Positions 43,806 to 56,107 of a DNA stretch of 64,000 nucleotides are shown piece after piece (positions within the stretch are counted from its first letter, which is position 1; each line of letters begins with the position of its first letter). The notes below the pieces were generated by a model, which saw only the letters and a program-made list of their open reading frames with translations, ran no database searches and was not told the origin of the DNA. Both the position numbers and the translations under genes were made by a program. This stretch comes from Micrasema longulum (Eukaryota; Arthropoda; Insecta; Trichoptera; Brachycentridae): positions 46,657 to 110,656 of the forward strand of contig JAGVSM010003720.1 in the NCBI GenBank assembly GCA_022494885.1, read 5' to 3'.

Positions 43806-46800
43806 TATACGTTTGCGAATTTTCTTTAATATAAAAAAAAAGTATGGAAAGAAGATAATAATATGAAGAATATAAATAAGGATTCTGTATTTCATCCGAG
43901 TTTATGTAGCATCTAAGATTCAAGTGAACATCAAAGGCAGATTAAAAACAAGCGTGTGAAAATAACCTGTCGTTTCGTATTACGCTTCAACATAGCGGCA
44001 CGGGGATAAACAGAAGGGGGTGGGGGGTGGAAACAGGAAGAATTAGGTATTCAATTATTACGGGGTGCCTACTGCCTACTCACCTACTCAGTCCTCGGCA
44101 CAGGGGGATTCGGGAAAAGGCCGTCCCTCGCTATTCCCCCGAACCGTTAGTGATGTGCCTAATCATAATTACGTTAAGGCAGAATCCTCCGCGCGCCATG
44201 ACAATGCCATTCAGCAGGAAATACTGACGCTAATGCCGTGAAGCGGGATTACGATAAAAGTATCTGGTAAAAAATGCAAAGGAGCGATTAGTGGGGACTG
44301 GGGACTGGGGACCTACCTATTACCTACCCAGATAGCCAGCAGCCAGCAGCCAGCAGCCAGCGGCCACCGCCCACCCGGCCATCTTCGCAAAATTAATTAC
44401 CAACAAAAAAGAGCAATCGTTTTAATTCTCCATTTTGAGGGAGTGGGGCTTCGCTATATTTCATAACTAAATAATGTTATCCAGACATTTATATTTATCT
44501 TTAAATTAAAACCGCCCAAACAATAATCAGGTCTCGATTTAACCTTATTAAAAATATAGAAAGTCTATAAACGGTATCATAATTATACAAAACAAACCAT
44601 CACGCCGTTTTTCCGTAAGGGTAGGCAGAGTGGATAGAACGCCACATCACTCTATCTTTGCATACATATCTCGCTTCCTCGAATTATTGTTATAAAAAAA
44701 CGTAAAAAGTCCCAATTCCAAGTGGAAAGAATAAAACTCATCCATAAATAGACTCTTCATGTAGTTTTCTATTTTAAACACTCGTTTAGGCGTCGGAAAT
44801 AAAAATGACAGATTTAGATTTGAAGAGTAAAATTACATTACAAAATTCAGTGTAAAACATTAATTAATATTTATTAAAAATTAATTAATTAATTTTTTTA
44901 GGGTTGTTAATCAAAAAGAATGTATTTTTTTTATCTTGCCGAGTTTGTTTCTAGTTTTTACTCATGTCACAAAAATACATAAAATTTTGAGAGATTGATT
45001 GATTTGTTTTTTATTTAAGAATATAACTTATTTCGTATACGTAGCTGCTACGATCCGATGAAAATCTCAAGTTTAGTAAAATGCGGCGTCGCCGCCGCGC
45101 ACCGCGCCGGATAAGGCGGAAAGAAAGTAAAAGTGAAATATACTATACAAGATATAGTACACAGTGCATACGTACGCCAAAGTTCACAGCTAATACAATC
45201 TGCCAGTTTTTCTTGCTCCCATACTTGTACCTTCGGGCAGTCACAAGATCACTAGGCAGTGTAGGTAACCAGTTTTTAGATTAGAAAGTACTCGAACACC
45301 TCATCAAATGTACTGTTACCGACAAGCTATAATCATTATGATGCGAGCATTTGCGATACAGAGAAGGTATTATTCATATTAAAACATAACACATTCATCT
45401 GCTGAGATCACGAGTCTAAAAATATAAACAGCTCAAAAACACAAAATTTCGTACACAAACCGCAAACAAACACACGATACGATAGCGATGAATCGATAAA
45501 TATTTGGGTCTTGTATTGTATGTATATGTATTTAAATAAAAAACTATGAAATAAAGTAATTCTTTGAAATGTTTGCAGATAAAATCCTATTTAAGACCTC
45601 GTCCCGTTTATAATGTGAAATTGAATCATTATGAATGGCATAAAATCAATTTAATATAATTATTATACGGCTATAAAAAGAGGATAAAAATTAGCTTATC
45701 TCTGAGTACTATCATTAAAAAACTGCTGGATTTTCATGGATAGAACAGGAAACCTATAACTCTATGGAGACTTTTACTCAAAGTAAAAAAGAAAAATGGC
45801 CAATGAAAAAAAATAAACTAGAAATTGAAACATATTGAATTCATTACATTATTACTCGATTTTTCCTTTAGTAAAAAGGAAAATAACGCACAAAAGCATA
45901 TAGTAAGTGCCAATAACAAACTGACTTTTATTTTACTTTAAAATTTAGAAGCGGATTGAGGCTAAAATTTAGTTTATATTTCATAGCACCAAGATAATAA
46001 GAATAATTAGAATAATAAAACGAACAGTTCCAAAACACCATTACGATGGAATGTTTTAAATTTATTGCATCATCAAAAAGGCAATCTGAAATCCCAACAG
46101 CTATCGTATGGTGCAAAATATTCAAAACAACCCTAAGGTTATATCAAATAAGTTCGGAGAGACCGAGCTCGAATTGGGGGATTTAAATAAGTGGAAGGCT
46201 TCAGCGACGAGCGTGGAAGGTAAGAAAAAAAGAAGGACCCAAAAATACAGTACACAACAAATAAGATAAAGAAAAACAAAAGAAATCGAAGGACGGTAAA
46301 AAATTTCCAGATTCAGAAATTCTAAATTCGATCAGATTCTCGAGTCTCGGAAAAAATGTTTGGATTAGTACTGGGTAGGCTTTACTAGACCGTATAGCAG
46401 TTTGTTGGTTTAGGATGTGTGGACCTTTTAGGTTTGTAATACTTTTTATGGATTTTTTAGTTAGAAAAAAGTTCCGAATAGTCACTGCGAACTACGAATT
46501 ATCACATATTTTATTCAAAAGTAAAAAGTAGCATTTGGAGCATGAATTATTTATTAGGTGTGGATTTTTACGGCCATTACTCGCATGGAATTAATTTATA
46601 TAGATCGCCCTAAATAAAACAAGTTTTCGGTTGAAATTGTATTTTTTAAACATCGATCATATCTGAATATTATTTTAAACATTAAACGCTGAATCGAATC
46701 GGGACAAGTAAGGAAACTTAAGTATATGTATTGCATGTAACTATTTGACATAAATCTCGTACATCAACTATTCTAATACTAGCTGTCGGTGTATAAAAGA

Positions 46801-47841
46801 GTTACAATATGATGTTCGCATTGGATTTAACTGAATAAGCATAGCGAGAAGGTCAGGGGTCAGGGGTCAGGGGTTCAAATCTCTTCTGCGTTAACTGAAA
46901 AGCTGCGAAACCGGATGCATTTATCTCACAATTTACACAAGAGTCAAGTGACGTTTTTCACCGCACATACAATACAACTTCATAAATATTGTATTTAAAC
47001 TTATACGCTTTTTCCACTAACATTAATTATGAAGACTGTAGCAAAGAAAAATAGAATTATAAAGTTTATATTTGAAGCACTAACTTTGTGGTTATTCATT
47101 TTAATAAAATAAATAAAGCAAACAAGCTTCTTTGTCAAGGTTTACGTAACTAAGTTACCGGTCGGTGAAAAATAAAAATTAGTGGTTAAAAACAAAGTTG
47201 TTCTATTTATTATATTAAAAATAGAATTATATGAAAAAAATTTGATCCAGTGGTATTTTTAAGTCAGATATTTTAAAATGATGTAAAATGAATTATCTAA
47301 CTATCATTACAAAAATATATTGTTTAGTACGTAGAATGGCGGATATTACATAGCTTATTCAGCCATAAAAATGCATAAATTTCATATCCCCGTAACAAAA
47401 TGATTCAAAATAAAGTTTCGATTTAAAATATGTATCTAAATTTTGGTAAACTCCCTAGAGGGTTGAACCCGGCCCGGCCGTATTTTTATTTATAATAATT
47501 TTATTTACAAAATAAAATTAAGTTTTATGAATGACAAACAGAACACGCGTGCATTTTTTTTCTTTACATGTTCAATTACAGGTTACGTGTTTAAAAAAAA
47601 TAAATACAGGTTACCGACGATGATACATTAAATTTTCATACATTTTTTTGCATTTTCGGTCATATATATCGATTTTATTATATATCGTCTCGATATGTAA
47701 TCGCGGCTTAGTTATTAATTGTCTGAAAATGTACAAGTATTCAAAATATTTAAAAAAAAATAAAGATGAATATATGTGTTGTGAGTAGTGAGTAAAATGT
47801 GCGGCAATAGGTATGTAATCTTAAATTATAAGATTAAGAGG
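43806..47841. other. Mixed interval with a GC-richer patch and minisatellites
   Basis: 43960-44400 is GC-richer and includes (GGGGACT)3 at about 44293-44313 and (AGCCAGC)n at about 44331-44362. A short CG-rich, Arg-codon-rich patch occurs at 45081-45130. (AGGGGTC)3 occurs at 46853-46873 beside a tRNA-like 'GGGTTCAAATC'. 47069-47215 is a family F copy. No gene was supported. Confidence 0.45.
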
Positions 47842-48275
47842 AAACACGGTCTGACTGTTCTTCATACAAACGTATTCCCATATTTTCTCCCTGAAATGTG
47901 GCACTAGAGCACTGATTTTTCTACAGCTATAGATATTTAACATTAGCGTGTCTTCGTAGTTTTCACGTATTATCATCCAAAAACCGATAACAGCGCTGTT
48001 TTATCTGCCATCTTCGAACAAACGGTATACAAATATGACAAAATAAATTATTATGATATTCTTTCTTTCTTTCTTTCTGAAAAAAAAACAAATTGGTTCA
48101 GTTTTGGGGTGCGGAAAATGGGACAGCGAAATTTCGATTTTAGTTAGGAATAATATGTCCAACGTGCAGTTTTTTTTTCACACAATATCGGGGAGGCATC
48201 TGCGAAAGAGTGACAGAAAAACAATGTATCTATTCATCGAGATTCTCTGTCACCGCATTTCTCCTTAAGATAAGC
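47842..48275 (+). repeat. Dispersed repeat family R, copy 3
   Basis: Collinear with 455-960: 'GTTCTTCATACAAACGTATT', 'TATAGATATTTAACATTAGC', 'CATCCAAAAACCGATAACAG', 'CGGTATACAAATATGA', 'TTGGTTCAGTTTTGGGGTGC'. It contains a (TTTC)n run at 48058-48078. It ends right at the 8-bp duplication of the next element. Confidence 0.65.
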
Positions 48276-48282
48276 CTGTGAG

Positions 48283-49059
48283 CATAGAATTAAGAATAGT
48301 CCAGAAGGAGCGTAGAATCATATTTGAATACATAGGATTGTGTCCGAAAATTCCCCCTCTATGTCCCACTTTCGCCGCGCGCATTCGGGAAAAAAATATA
48401 TAATCATAACACAAATGTAAGGTAAAAAAAAGCAATCTGTAAATTTCTCTAAAATTGTATTGTGCATGCGGAAATATTGATTGACAAAACAAAGTAGATA
48501 AATAAAGGGTCATTTAATAAGAGCAATTGAATTAATGAACTTTGAACTTAAAATGTAAAACAAATTTTATTTTACATAAAACGGATATTTTTATATCATG
48601 TTAAATAATATTTGATGTTTTAAAGATAATGTCGGTCAAATGTCCACCACAGAGTTATTTAATCCAAGGTTCAATTTTCATAGTTCTCTCATTAGATGAG
48701 CAAATTAAGGTAAAAAAATTAACTACCCTGGCAGCACTAACGAAATGTCCATTTTCTATTCTTCGACAATCTGACAGATGACAAAATAATTCAATTTTCA
48801 AGTAATGTATTTGCTACTTGCACATTAATTTGTTAATTACAATGAAATGTGATCCCATCTGTTTCTTTAAGATCCTAGCAGTATTTCTACACTTTAAAAG
48901 GACAACACGGCATAGTCGAATTCAAATCAGGAGTTGCGTACTGAGCGACGTCTACAAAGAAACTAATGGTTCAAAACGTAAAACTATTCATTTATGAGTA
49001 GTTCAGTCGCTTTCTGTTTGATGCTCGTATGCGGTTTCTGGACTATTCTTAATTCTATG
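48283..49059. mobile_element. 777-bp non-autonomous DNA element with 8-bp target duplication
   Basis: The perfect 24-bp terminal repeats begin CATAGAATTAAGAATAGTCC and lie between CCTGTGAG (48275-48282) and ACTGTGAG (49060-49067), 7 of 8 identical. There is no transposase. Eight-base duplications occur with hAT, P and Merlin elements. The CATA start looks more P-like than hAT-like, but this is only an impression. Confidence 0.85.
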
Positions 49060-49356
49060 ACTGTGAGTTTATTTTCAAAACATTTCTTGACATTATTAAG
49101 ATTGATATGAAGACACTGATATAACCATGATGGTACAAATTATCAACGGTTAAAATAAACCACAACAATTAAAGACTGTATATCCCTAAGATAGTTGAGT
49201 ACTGAAAAAAAGTTCACAAATGTGTGAAAAAAAACGTTTAAAAATACATTATTTCGTAACAAAGAAATTTACATAATTTAACTACGTATTTCTTTTTTGT
49301 AAAATCACTAAAACTCTACTAGTAGCTAGTAGTAGTAAATTATCAATACAATATTA

Positions 49357-49512
49357 GCGGCCTCCATGGTGTAGTGGTTAAGGCGCCGGGTTCGATTCAC
49401 GGTGAGAATACAAACATCTGATGTGATTTTTCTCAAGCCTGGGTGTTCTGTGATGTAATTCACCACTCTAATTGGGCTTCCTGGCCTGCTGTGGTGCAAA
49501 AATAAGATGTAA
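49357..49512 (+). repeat. SINE S2 with full tRNA-like head
   Basis: 'CCTCCATGGTGTAGTGGTTA' (A-box side) and GGGTTCGATTC at 49389-49399 (B-box) are followed by 'CAAGCCTGGGTGTTCTG', 'GGGCTTCCTGGCCTGCTG' and a short tail. The anticodon-side distance is too short for a working tRNA, so it is a SINE. Confidence 0.75.
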
Positions 49513-50709
49513 AAATATTAAAAACCTATGTACGTAAAATTAGTGATTTAAATAATAATATTAAGTAATTTGTGTTGGTTTTTAGAGGACTTTCCGAGTT
49601 TCTCACGTAATGTATAAAAAAAAACAATTAATCCAAATATGTTCATAATATAAGTTTTTTTAAATGCAATTTTGCCGTATATGTAAATAAAAAAATGTGA
49701 ATATATCAGAAGGTCAATAAAAAAAATGTTTTAGAGATTATCGTTTGGAAAAATTACCGCAAATCATGAAATATTTCAATTCAGCTTATAGGTTCGGAGT
49801 TCGAACACAGTGGACCTAAAAATCTTTCGAGAGTCAGAGAGTAAATTGCTAGTGTAGGTAATTACCCAAACAGAATTTATTCGGAGCCGTGTGGATCTGC
49901 TTCAGCAGTACTAAAATACACGATACAAAAATAGTATTAAATGGGAATAGTCTTAATGCCACGAGTAAGTGAAAGATAAGCCGTACTTGTTAAGGGGTAA
50001 GTCTACACAATGCATCTTTAAGATTAATTATGTTTTTAAACAATACAATCAAAACCAAAAAATTAAAACTAACAATAAAAACGTGTATAAGTAATACGCT
50101 GATCACAAAATGTGAAGTAAAATATATGCAGCTATAATTTAAATCATCGAGTATTATTTAAAATATCGATAGTAACTTTAATTAAATTGTTGACAATGCT
50201 GTTTTTTTTATATATTTTATTAATTGGGCAACCTATTCTTACAAAGATGATTTAGGATATTTCAAATTTCCTTCATCTAATTCACGTGAGTTTCAAACCG
50301 GTGAAACATCTTCATAAATCATTTAATTTAAATCCAATATGACTGTTTATCACATTAAATATGAATGAAACATGAGAATTTGTTTGGCCACCTACTAGTC
50401 TGACGATGTCGGTCACGACGAATCCCAGTCACTGGTGAAAATTATAAATACAAAAGGAAGAAAACTAAACTCTTTTGAAAAATTAACTCACAGTATTTAA
50501 TAAATGTTTTTCAGTTACAGATTATTTACAATTAATCGAAAATGCCTTAATCATGAAATGTAATGTCCACAGAACAGCAAGAAATTTGTAATTATTAAAT
50601 TATTATTAAGAGGCGACAGGTTTTCAGTTCGAAGTAAAATATACTAAACTTTGTGTGATGCGCGTAGGGGGCAATGGAGATTGGAAATACACCGAAACCT
50701 CTTTTTACA
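49513..50709. other. AT-rich interval, no gene seen
   Basis: No repeat match, TIR or exon was recognised. Confidence 0.4.
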
Positions 50710-50717
50710 GGGTGGAT

Positions 50718-51695
50718 TAGTGACCGATCGAAGTTTCGGTTTCAGTTTCAGCCAATAAATCGAGGTTCGGCCGCGGTTTCGGTTTCGGACTAAAATTGGC
50801 CGAAACTTCAGCTCAGCCAAAAACTGCGGTCGGAATGTGTCAGATTACGTTCGGCTGTACTCCGATGGAAAATAAGCATAATTAGAGATTTGGGTTGTGG
50901 TCCATTCAAATGATTAGTTATTGATTACCAAACTAGACTGATTTTGTGATTCGTTGACTATAGTTAGTAGTTCTAAGATCTATCATATTTTTTCTACTCT
51001 TAAAATTGCTTTATAGTTAATAAGTTTAATTTCATATAGTATACATTAAAGAGCTGTTACATATTGTGTATGTAGTTGCTGAATGTACATCTTGAGTGGT
51101 TTATGCTATGTATATGTGCCGCATGTGATGTATATGTTTGTGTATGTTTTATATGTGCGTTCATGTGTGTGCGTGGATGGCTCGGAGTGTACATTCGGTA
51201 TTTTTATTTATTTTAATTTATTACCTCCATGGAAAACGCAAATGTCAACAATTATCCTTTTTTCACTTAAAATTCTTATTTATTTTTTATTTTTTGTCAC
51301 ATTTAATGTTTATATCTTTTTAATTTATGAAAACTTAATTGGTCTTTTTATGTTAAAAAATTGTTGTTTTTAGTACTTATTTTGTATGACTGTATGTTTT
51401 CTAAATAAAAAATAAAAAAATATATATATATAATTTATATATATATAACGTAAAAAAGAGCCAACAAGCGATAAAAAATAAACAAATTTACTCATTAAAT
51501 GTGTGCCTTTTATTTCACTTTTAATTTATTTTACACTAGTTTTAATGAACTCGTAAGGTTTAACAATAAAAATGCCTAATTTTGGGCATTCTGAAGTTAC
51601 TTTTTACTTATTTAAATAAGTGTTGGTTTCGGCCGAAACTAGAACAGAACTCGAAATTCAGTTTCGGCTGAAAATCTTGTTTCGGTCGGTCACTG
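50718..51695. mobile_element. 978-bp non-autonomous hAT element
   Basis: Termini TAGTGACCGATCGAA (left) and CAGTGACCGACCGAA (right end reverse-complemented) sit inside an 8-bp duplication GGGTGGAT (50710-50717) / TGGTGGAT (51696-51703). The ends carry many copies of the short motif 'GGTTTCGG' or its complement, likely transposase-binding repeats. The interior is AT-rich with TA runs (51420-51450) and no transposase. Confidence 0.85.
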
Positions 51696-51703
51696 TGGTG
51701 GAT

Positions 51704-52275
51704 ACGTTCCACGCAGTACTATGTCAAAAAAGTATACTAAAAAAGAAATGGTGGATAGTCAACTTTTTTCCTCGTATAAAAATCGATTCGGGATTTTGTT
51801 TACTATTTATTATTATACCTACCTTCGAAAACAATAAAACTCTTTCGTTGCTTGAGATAACCAGAGCTTGTGTAATATTTCCATTCAAATTTTCAGGTTT
51901 ACCGAATGAAAAAATAATAATTAATGTACCGTGAAAAAGAGGTTCAGGTGTACTTATATTAGTAACAAAAATATATAAAGGATATGCAGGTAGGAAAAAT
52001 TAAAACCTCGGAAATTAATGATGGAAAAATTTAATGATTTGAAAGTAAACTTGTACGGGATCATAATCATGGACTCCCTTCTTATTTTCGGGCACCGTTT
52101 AAATGGGTAATTGGGTATATAACTACTCAGTCGCGTGATAAGGGAGAAGTTAGTTGAACGTAAGGAATTCTACCTAATAAAGATAAGGGCTATCCACTAT
52201 CCAGTACCCAGGTTCAATGATCCAGAAAAGGACACAACAAGATACGGTGAAATTAACGATAATAATAGTTGACAC
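51704..52275. other. AT-rich interval, no gene seen
   Basis: An open frame at 51620-51934 begins inside the hAT element and is not coding. Nothing else was identified. Confidence 0.4.
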
Positions 52276-52366
52276 GCGCCGCGGCGTATTTCGATCCATT
52301 GCGGAATACGGACGCGGACGTAACGGATTTCGTTCCCGGAATTCGTCGTCCATTTTTATGCCCTGT
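52276..52366 (-). CDS. Candidate small coding exon (weak)
   Basis: On the minus strand a pyrimidine-rich acceptor (CTTTTCTGGCCGTTCAG) precedes an ATG at 52353-52351 and the frame MDDEFRERNPLRPRPYSAMD, then RNTPRR. A possible donor (GGCGC|GTGTCA) follows. The frame remains open beyond the donor to 52174. Codon composition is GC- and CpG-rich against AT-rich surroundings. No domain is recognisable, the donor is poor, and the plus strand is open too. A conserved non-coding element is equally possible. Confidence 0.25.
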
Positions 52367-54644
52367 CTGAACGGCCAGAAAAGAATAGACATTGCAAAAT
52401 ATATCTCCTGACATAGTAGGGGCTTGATTTATGAATCAATCTACCATTAATGTGACATGTAGACGTAACCGTCGAAAATAATTTTAATTAATGTAGGTGC
52501 TTATATAGACTAAATACAAAGTGGCACCCAAGAAAATATCTATTAAATAATCTTCCTCCGTAAAATATACCATCAATGGTAGATTCATATAATTACATCT
52601 TTTTTTAATATTTAAAATTTACATTTGTTTCGTGTGTTCAAATTTATATTATTTTTAAAAAGATGTACCAACTGTTACCAAAAAAATATATTGCATCTTT
52701 TTGTACATAACTAATGATTTGTTTACATTTTTTTCCTTTTTTTTGCTACGCCGAGTTCTACTTTTTATTTAGATTGCAGCGTGCTTTTTGGTTCCTATAT
52801 AGCTTTAAAAAATATTTATTATGTTGGTTCATAAAATTATTCGTACCCGTGTTATTTTGTAAATGCCTCATGGGCGTTTAGTGAAATTAAAAAAAAAATA
52901 CCTATAAATTAAAATTATATATAATATATTTTAAAACAATAAGTTATTTAAGTCAAACGATACATATTGTAAGTACGAAGTTATTGTAAAGCTCTATAGG
53001 ATAGTGGTTAATTATTTTTTAAAAATATCACATGACGCCCAATGTTCGAATTCAGATAACATAATAATATACTTGACAATATATTATAATAAAGAAAATT
53101 AAATATTTTTGCTGTACATATACCAGCCCAAAACTGGCACTAGAAGCGTAAAACTGATCATCATCGTACGTTCGTGTAATTGACGCTGAAAGAAATGAGT
53201 TAATTCGGTGCGCACCATAATATTATTATAACAAGATTTACGAACATGAACGATCGGTAACGCAACGTTGCATTTTCAGGGGCTTACAAGAAAAAATAAG
53301 ATATTAATGTACATAATTTGATAACAGCTACAAAGACAAAATGTCGCCAAATGCAAATTTATTTTTATTATCGTAATATTACTTCGCCAGTTCAAGGACT
53401 GTGAAGTCAATAATGAGGTTTTTTGTCCATTTTTATCAGTAATATCAGCAATATAAAAGTAAATGCATTATCCGATAAGGACAAATTATTATTATTATGT
53501 CTAGAACATGATGTGTATTTTGTATGTTTGGATGATAATGATTCATGTCTATATCGCCTGATGATAAACGGATTGAGATAGATACGGTTTTTATTTATTT
53601 AATCACAGATATTTTATTTAGAGTAAAATTACGTCATTAAAAAAGTAATAAACAGAAAATTCGTGAATAATTTACAATTTAAAATTCGTAAATATTTAGG
53701 TTCATGTTCAGTGTTTAAAAAAGTAAATAAGAGTTAATCTGCTCAAAAATCAACACGGTTCAAATTGAATTATGAAAATATTTTTGCGAATGATTTGGAA
53801 GTCTAGGCATTTACACGGCTTATGACCTGTCATTGGCTGGATTCATTATCAAAGGCCGAGCTACAAAAATAGGTATTGTACTAACAGACGCATAGAAGAT
53901 AATTAGAAATGTTGTGTGTTGGATAGTAATAATATTAACCAACTTTTTAAATTTACTGTAACGGTAAAAAAACATCATAAGTCTATCACTAAGCAAGTTT
54001 AGTCTATTGTATGTACGATATACGTGAATGTAACCTCAGCTTTACTGAAATTCGTTTTCGCAAAAGACTGCTCTACGAAAACTTGCTCTCACAATCTACT
54101 ATTGTAGAAAACACACGAGATAAAGAATATAAATAAGTATATTTAGTGCCATTACGTCAATTAAATACAAACAACAGATAACAAAGTGCCTCACTGTCTG
54201 CCAGGGAGCAACGTACATAATTGTGGACATGCACTTAAAAAATTAATGTGCCACATTAAGCCAAGATAATTGATAAGTTTATTGCAATGGAAAATTTTAC
54301 TACGAGTACAAGATAAAAATAGATGTGACTAGGTTGGTACGTAGAGAAAATACATCGATATAATGTAACGTGTTGGTTTAAATTATTTGCCCATTAATTG
54401 TCATTGTTTTATAGATTTAGCTTAATTTAAAACGTATAATTTTGGTTCTAGATTCTACCTAGGTTTTCCAGCTAATGCAGCGCAATTTTACATGAGAATC
54501 ATTTTATGTATTCTACAAAACCAAATCAATAATTTTCGAGCACGAAAGAAATGTTTCTATTGGAAGCGTGCACATTTGTTCAATATAAGTTGAATACGAG
54601 GAAACACTTGAATGTCATCGACAAAAAATCGAAATGCTGGATTT
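52367..54644. other. AT-rich interval with SINE, D-family and LINE-tail fragments
   Basis: A weak inverted repeat pairs 'GAATCAATCTACCATT' (52433) with 'AATGGTAGATTC' (52574). 52860-52890 is a LINE-type 3' end ('TGCCTCATGGGCGTTTAG'). 52985-53225 is an S3 SINE ('AGGATAGTGGTTAATT', 'CTAGAAGCGTAAAACTGATC'). 53788-53845 is a D-family piece ('GAAGTCTAGGCATTTACACG'). Confidence 0.45.
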
Positions 54645-55710
54645 AATCATACTTAACAAATCGGAAGCAGTATACCTTTGTAAATGAAAAAAAAAGTAAA
54701 ATACAAACAGTAAATTTTGGAGTCCCACGAGGATCTATTTTGGGTCCACTTTTGTATATTTTATATATTAATGACTTATCATTGTGTAATTTTAAAGGGA
54801 AGATTATTATGTATGCCGACGACATTGGACTTTTCTATAAAAACCAAACAGACGTATTAACAAACAATGACATAAACGAAGACCTTACTATGTTGACTAC
54901 AAGGACAAACACAATCTTACTTACACTTAATGAAAAAAAATGCAATATTATCCATTTTGAATCTAGTAAAAAATGACACAAAGTAGATGCTAACATAAAT
55001 AATGAACGACTAACTGAAATTGAACATGTTAAATACTTAGGACTAACAATAGACAGACAATTGACATGGACAATTCATATCAACAATTTAATAAGAAAAG
55101 TGGCGACTTTATCGAGTCTATTTTTTTAAATCAAAAACTTTGTTCCAATAAAAGAAAAAAATTTAATGTATGAAGCCTATGTAAAAACTAAAATATGTTA
55201 TATGCAACTACTATGGGGAACAAGAAATCAAAATGACATAAACAGACTACAAAGACAGCAAAATAAAATATTAAAGTTAGTACATGACCTTCCCTATCTA
55301 ACAGCAACTAAAGAACTTTTTGAACAAACTAAACAATTAAATGTAACTGAACTCTTTAAACTAGAATCTTTAAAATTTATTTATATATTAGCCACTGATG
55401 TAATTGTAGACGAAGAATTAAAACTTGAAAAAAACTGTAGTAAACATGAACACAATACGAGAATATCAGAAAAATATCATATACAATCTTTTAAAACGAA
55501 AAAGGGACAATCGAGACTTCTAAACCATGGACTGAAATTATACAATAAACTACCAGACAAAACTAAACAAAAGACAACCTTTACAAAAGATGTTAAAAAT
55601 ATTATTATTAACAGTAGAATGTGAATTTTAAAAGTGAAAATATTTTGTTAAATGTATGTAACCCGTAAGGGTTTATAAATGAAATTTTAAAAAAAATTAA
55701 AAAAATATTG
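54645..55710 (+). mobile_element. 5'-truncated LINE, least damaged copy
   Basis: It starts within the reverse transcriptase and runs to the 3' UTR, which ends 'AACCCGTAAGGGTTTATAAA' and an A-rich tail. One reading frame is kept from about 54650 to the terminal TGA at 55622, broken only by TGA (54974-54976) and TAA (about 55127). A second copy lies at 3478-4205 on the opposite strand. The 5' truncation is typical of target-primed reverse transcription. Confidence 0.88.
54660..55624 (+). pseudogene. LINE ORF2 remnant: reverse transcriptase fingers/palm and C-terminus
   Basis: This is the end of a non-LTR retrotransposon polymerase, which copies its RNA at a nicked chromosomal site. Visible motifs in order are 'NFGVPRGSILGPLLYILYIN' (RT block before the active site), MYADDIGLFYKN (catalytic YADD box), KYLGLTIDRQLTW (the 'YLG..ID..L.W' thumb-proximal motif), and 'YVKTKICYMQLLWG' with a long C-terminal tail ending KTTFTKDVKNIIINSRM. 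The endonuclease and the first half of the RT are absent. Two stops lie in the same frame. The 'YGS..WG'-type position reads MQLLWG. Jockey/CR1-like affiliation is likely; the exact clade is not settled. Confidence 0.88.
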
Positions 55711-55843
55711 TACCGTCGGATAGTGCCATTTGAATTCCACTTTGTTGTTTAATTGCATACAAAAAGACCCCAACTGTCTTCTTTTGTGAGCTCTGGGTAC
55801 GTATTCTGATGGGAAGTTAAAATTTCTCTTCACGAAAAATCTT

Positions 55844-56107
55844 CAAGAAGACATATTAGCATATTAAAAAAAATATTTAGAACAAACATTTTTTTAAAAA
55901 TAAAATATTAAAAAAACAAATGGTTGCGTACTTCTGCAGGGGAGAAGCGAGGGAGGGGGCGCCGCCGCGCGGTTGACGGCATATCAGACTCCCCCTCCTC
56001 GTTCCTCCCCTGCAGAAGTAAGAAACCATTCGTTTTTTTAAATATCTTATTTTCGTAAATATTATTCGTTCTAAAAAAATATTTTAATGTGCCAATATGT
56101 CTTCTTG
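55844..56107. repeat. Foldback element with CG-rich loop
   Basis: Arms about 55844-55959 and 55991-56107 are inverted repeats with scattered mismatches. They share 'AAGAAGACATATT', 'AAAAAAAC.AATGGTT' and 'ACTTCTGCAGGGGAG'. The loop 55960-55990 is CpG-rich ('CGCCGCCGCGCGGTTGACGG') in an otherwise AT-rich block. It is probably a foldback MITE. Sequence to 56160 ends 'AACACCCTGTATA', a common insect transposon terminus. Confidence 0.65.

Noticed and set aside
45081..45284. 67-codon frame starting with an Arg run
   Set aside because: Only about 45 bp is CG-rich; the remainder is ordinary AT-rich translation with no domain or splice pair.
49357..49430. Possible tRNA gene
   Set aside because: A and B boxes are present but the distance and arms do not allow a cloverleaf; the downstream body repeats elsewhere, so it is a SINE head. 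The same applies to 16439, 20290, 38191 and 58711.
51083..51373. 96-codon frame that looks like a multi-pass membrane peptide
   Set aside because: It lies inside the non-autonomous hAT element and has low-complexity T-rich codons.
52433..52590. MITE defined by the GAATCAATCTACCATT inverted word
   Set aside because: Arms are under 20 bp with gaps and no target duplication was seen; too weak to call an element.
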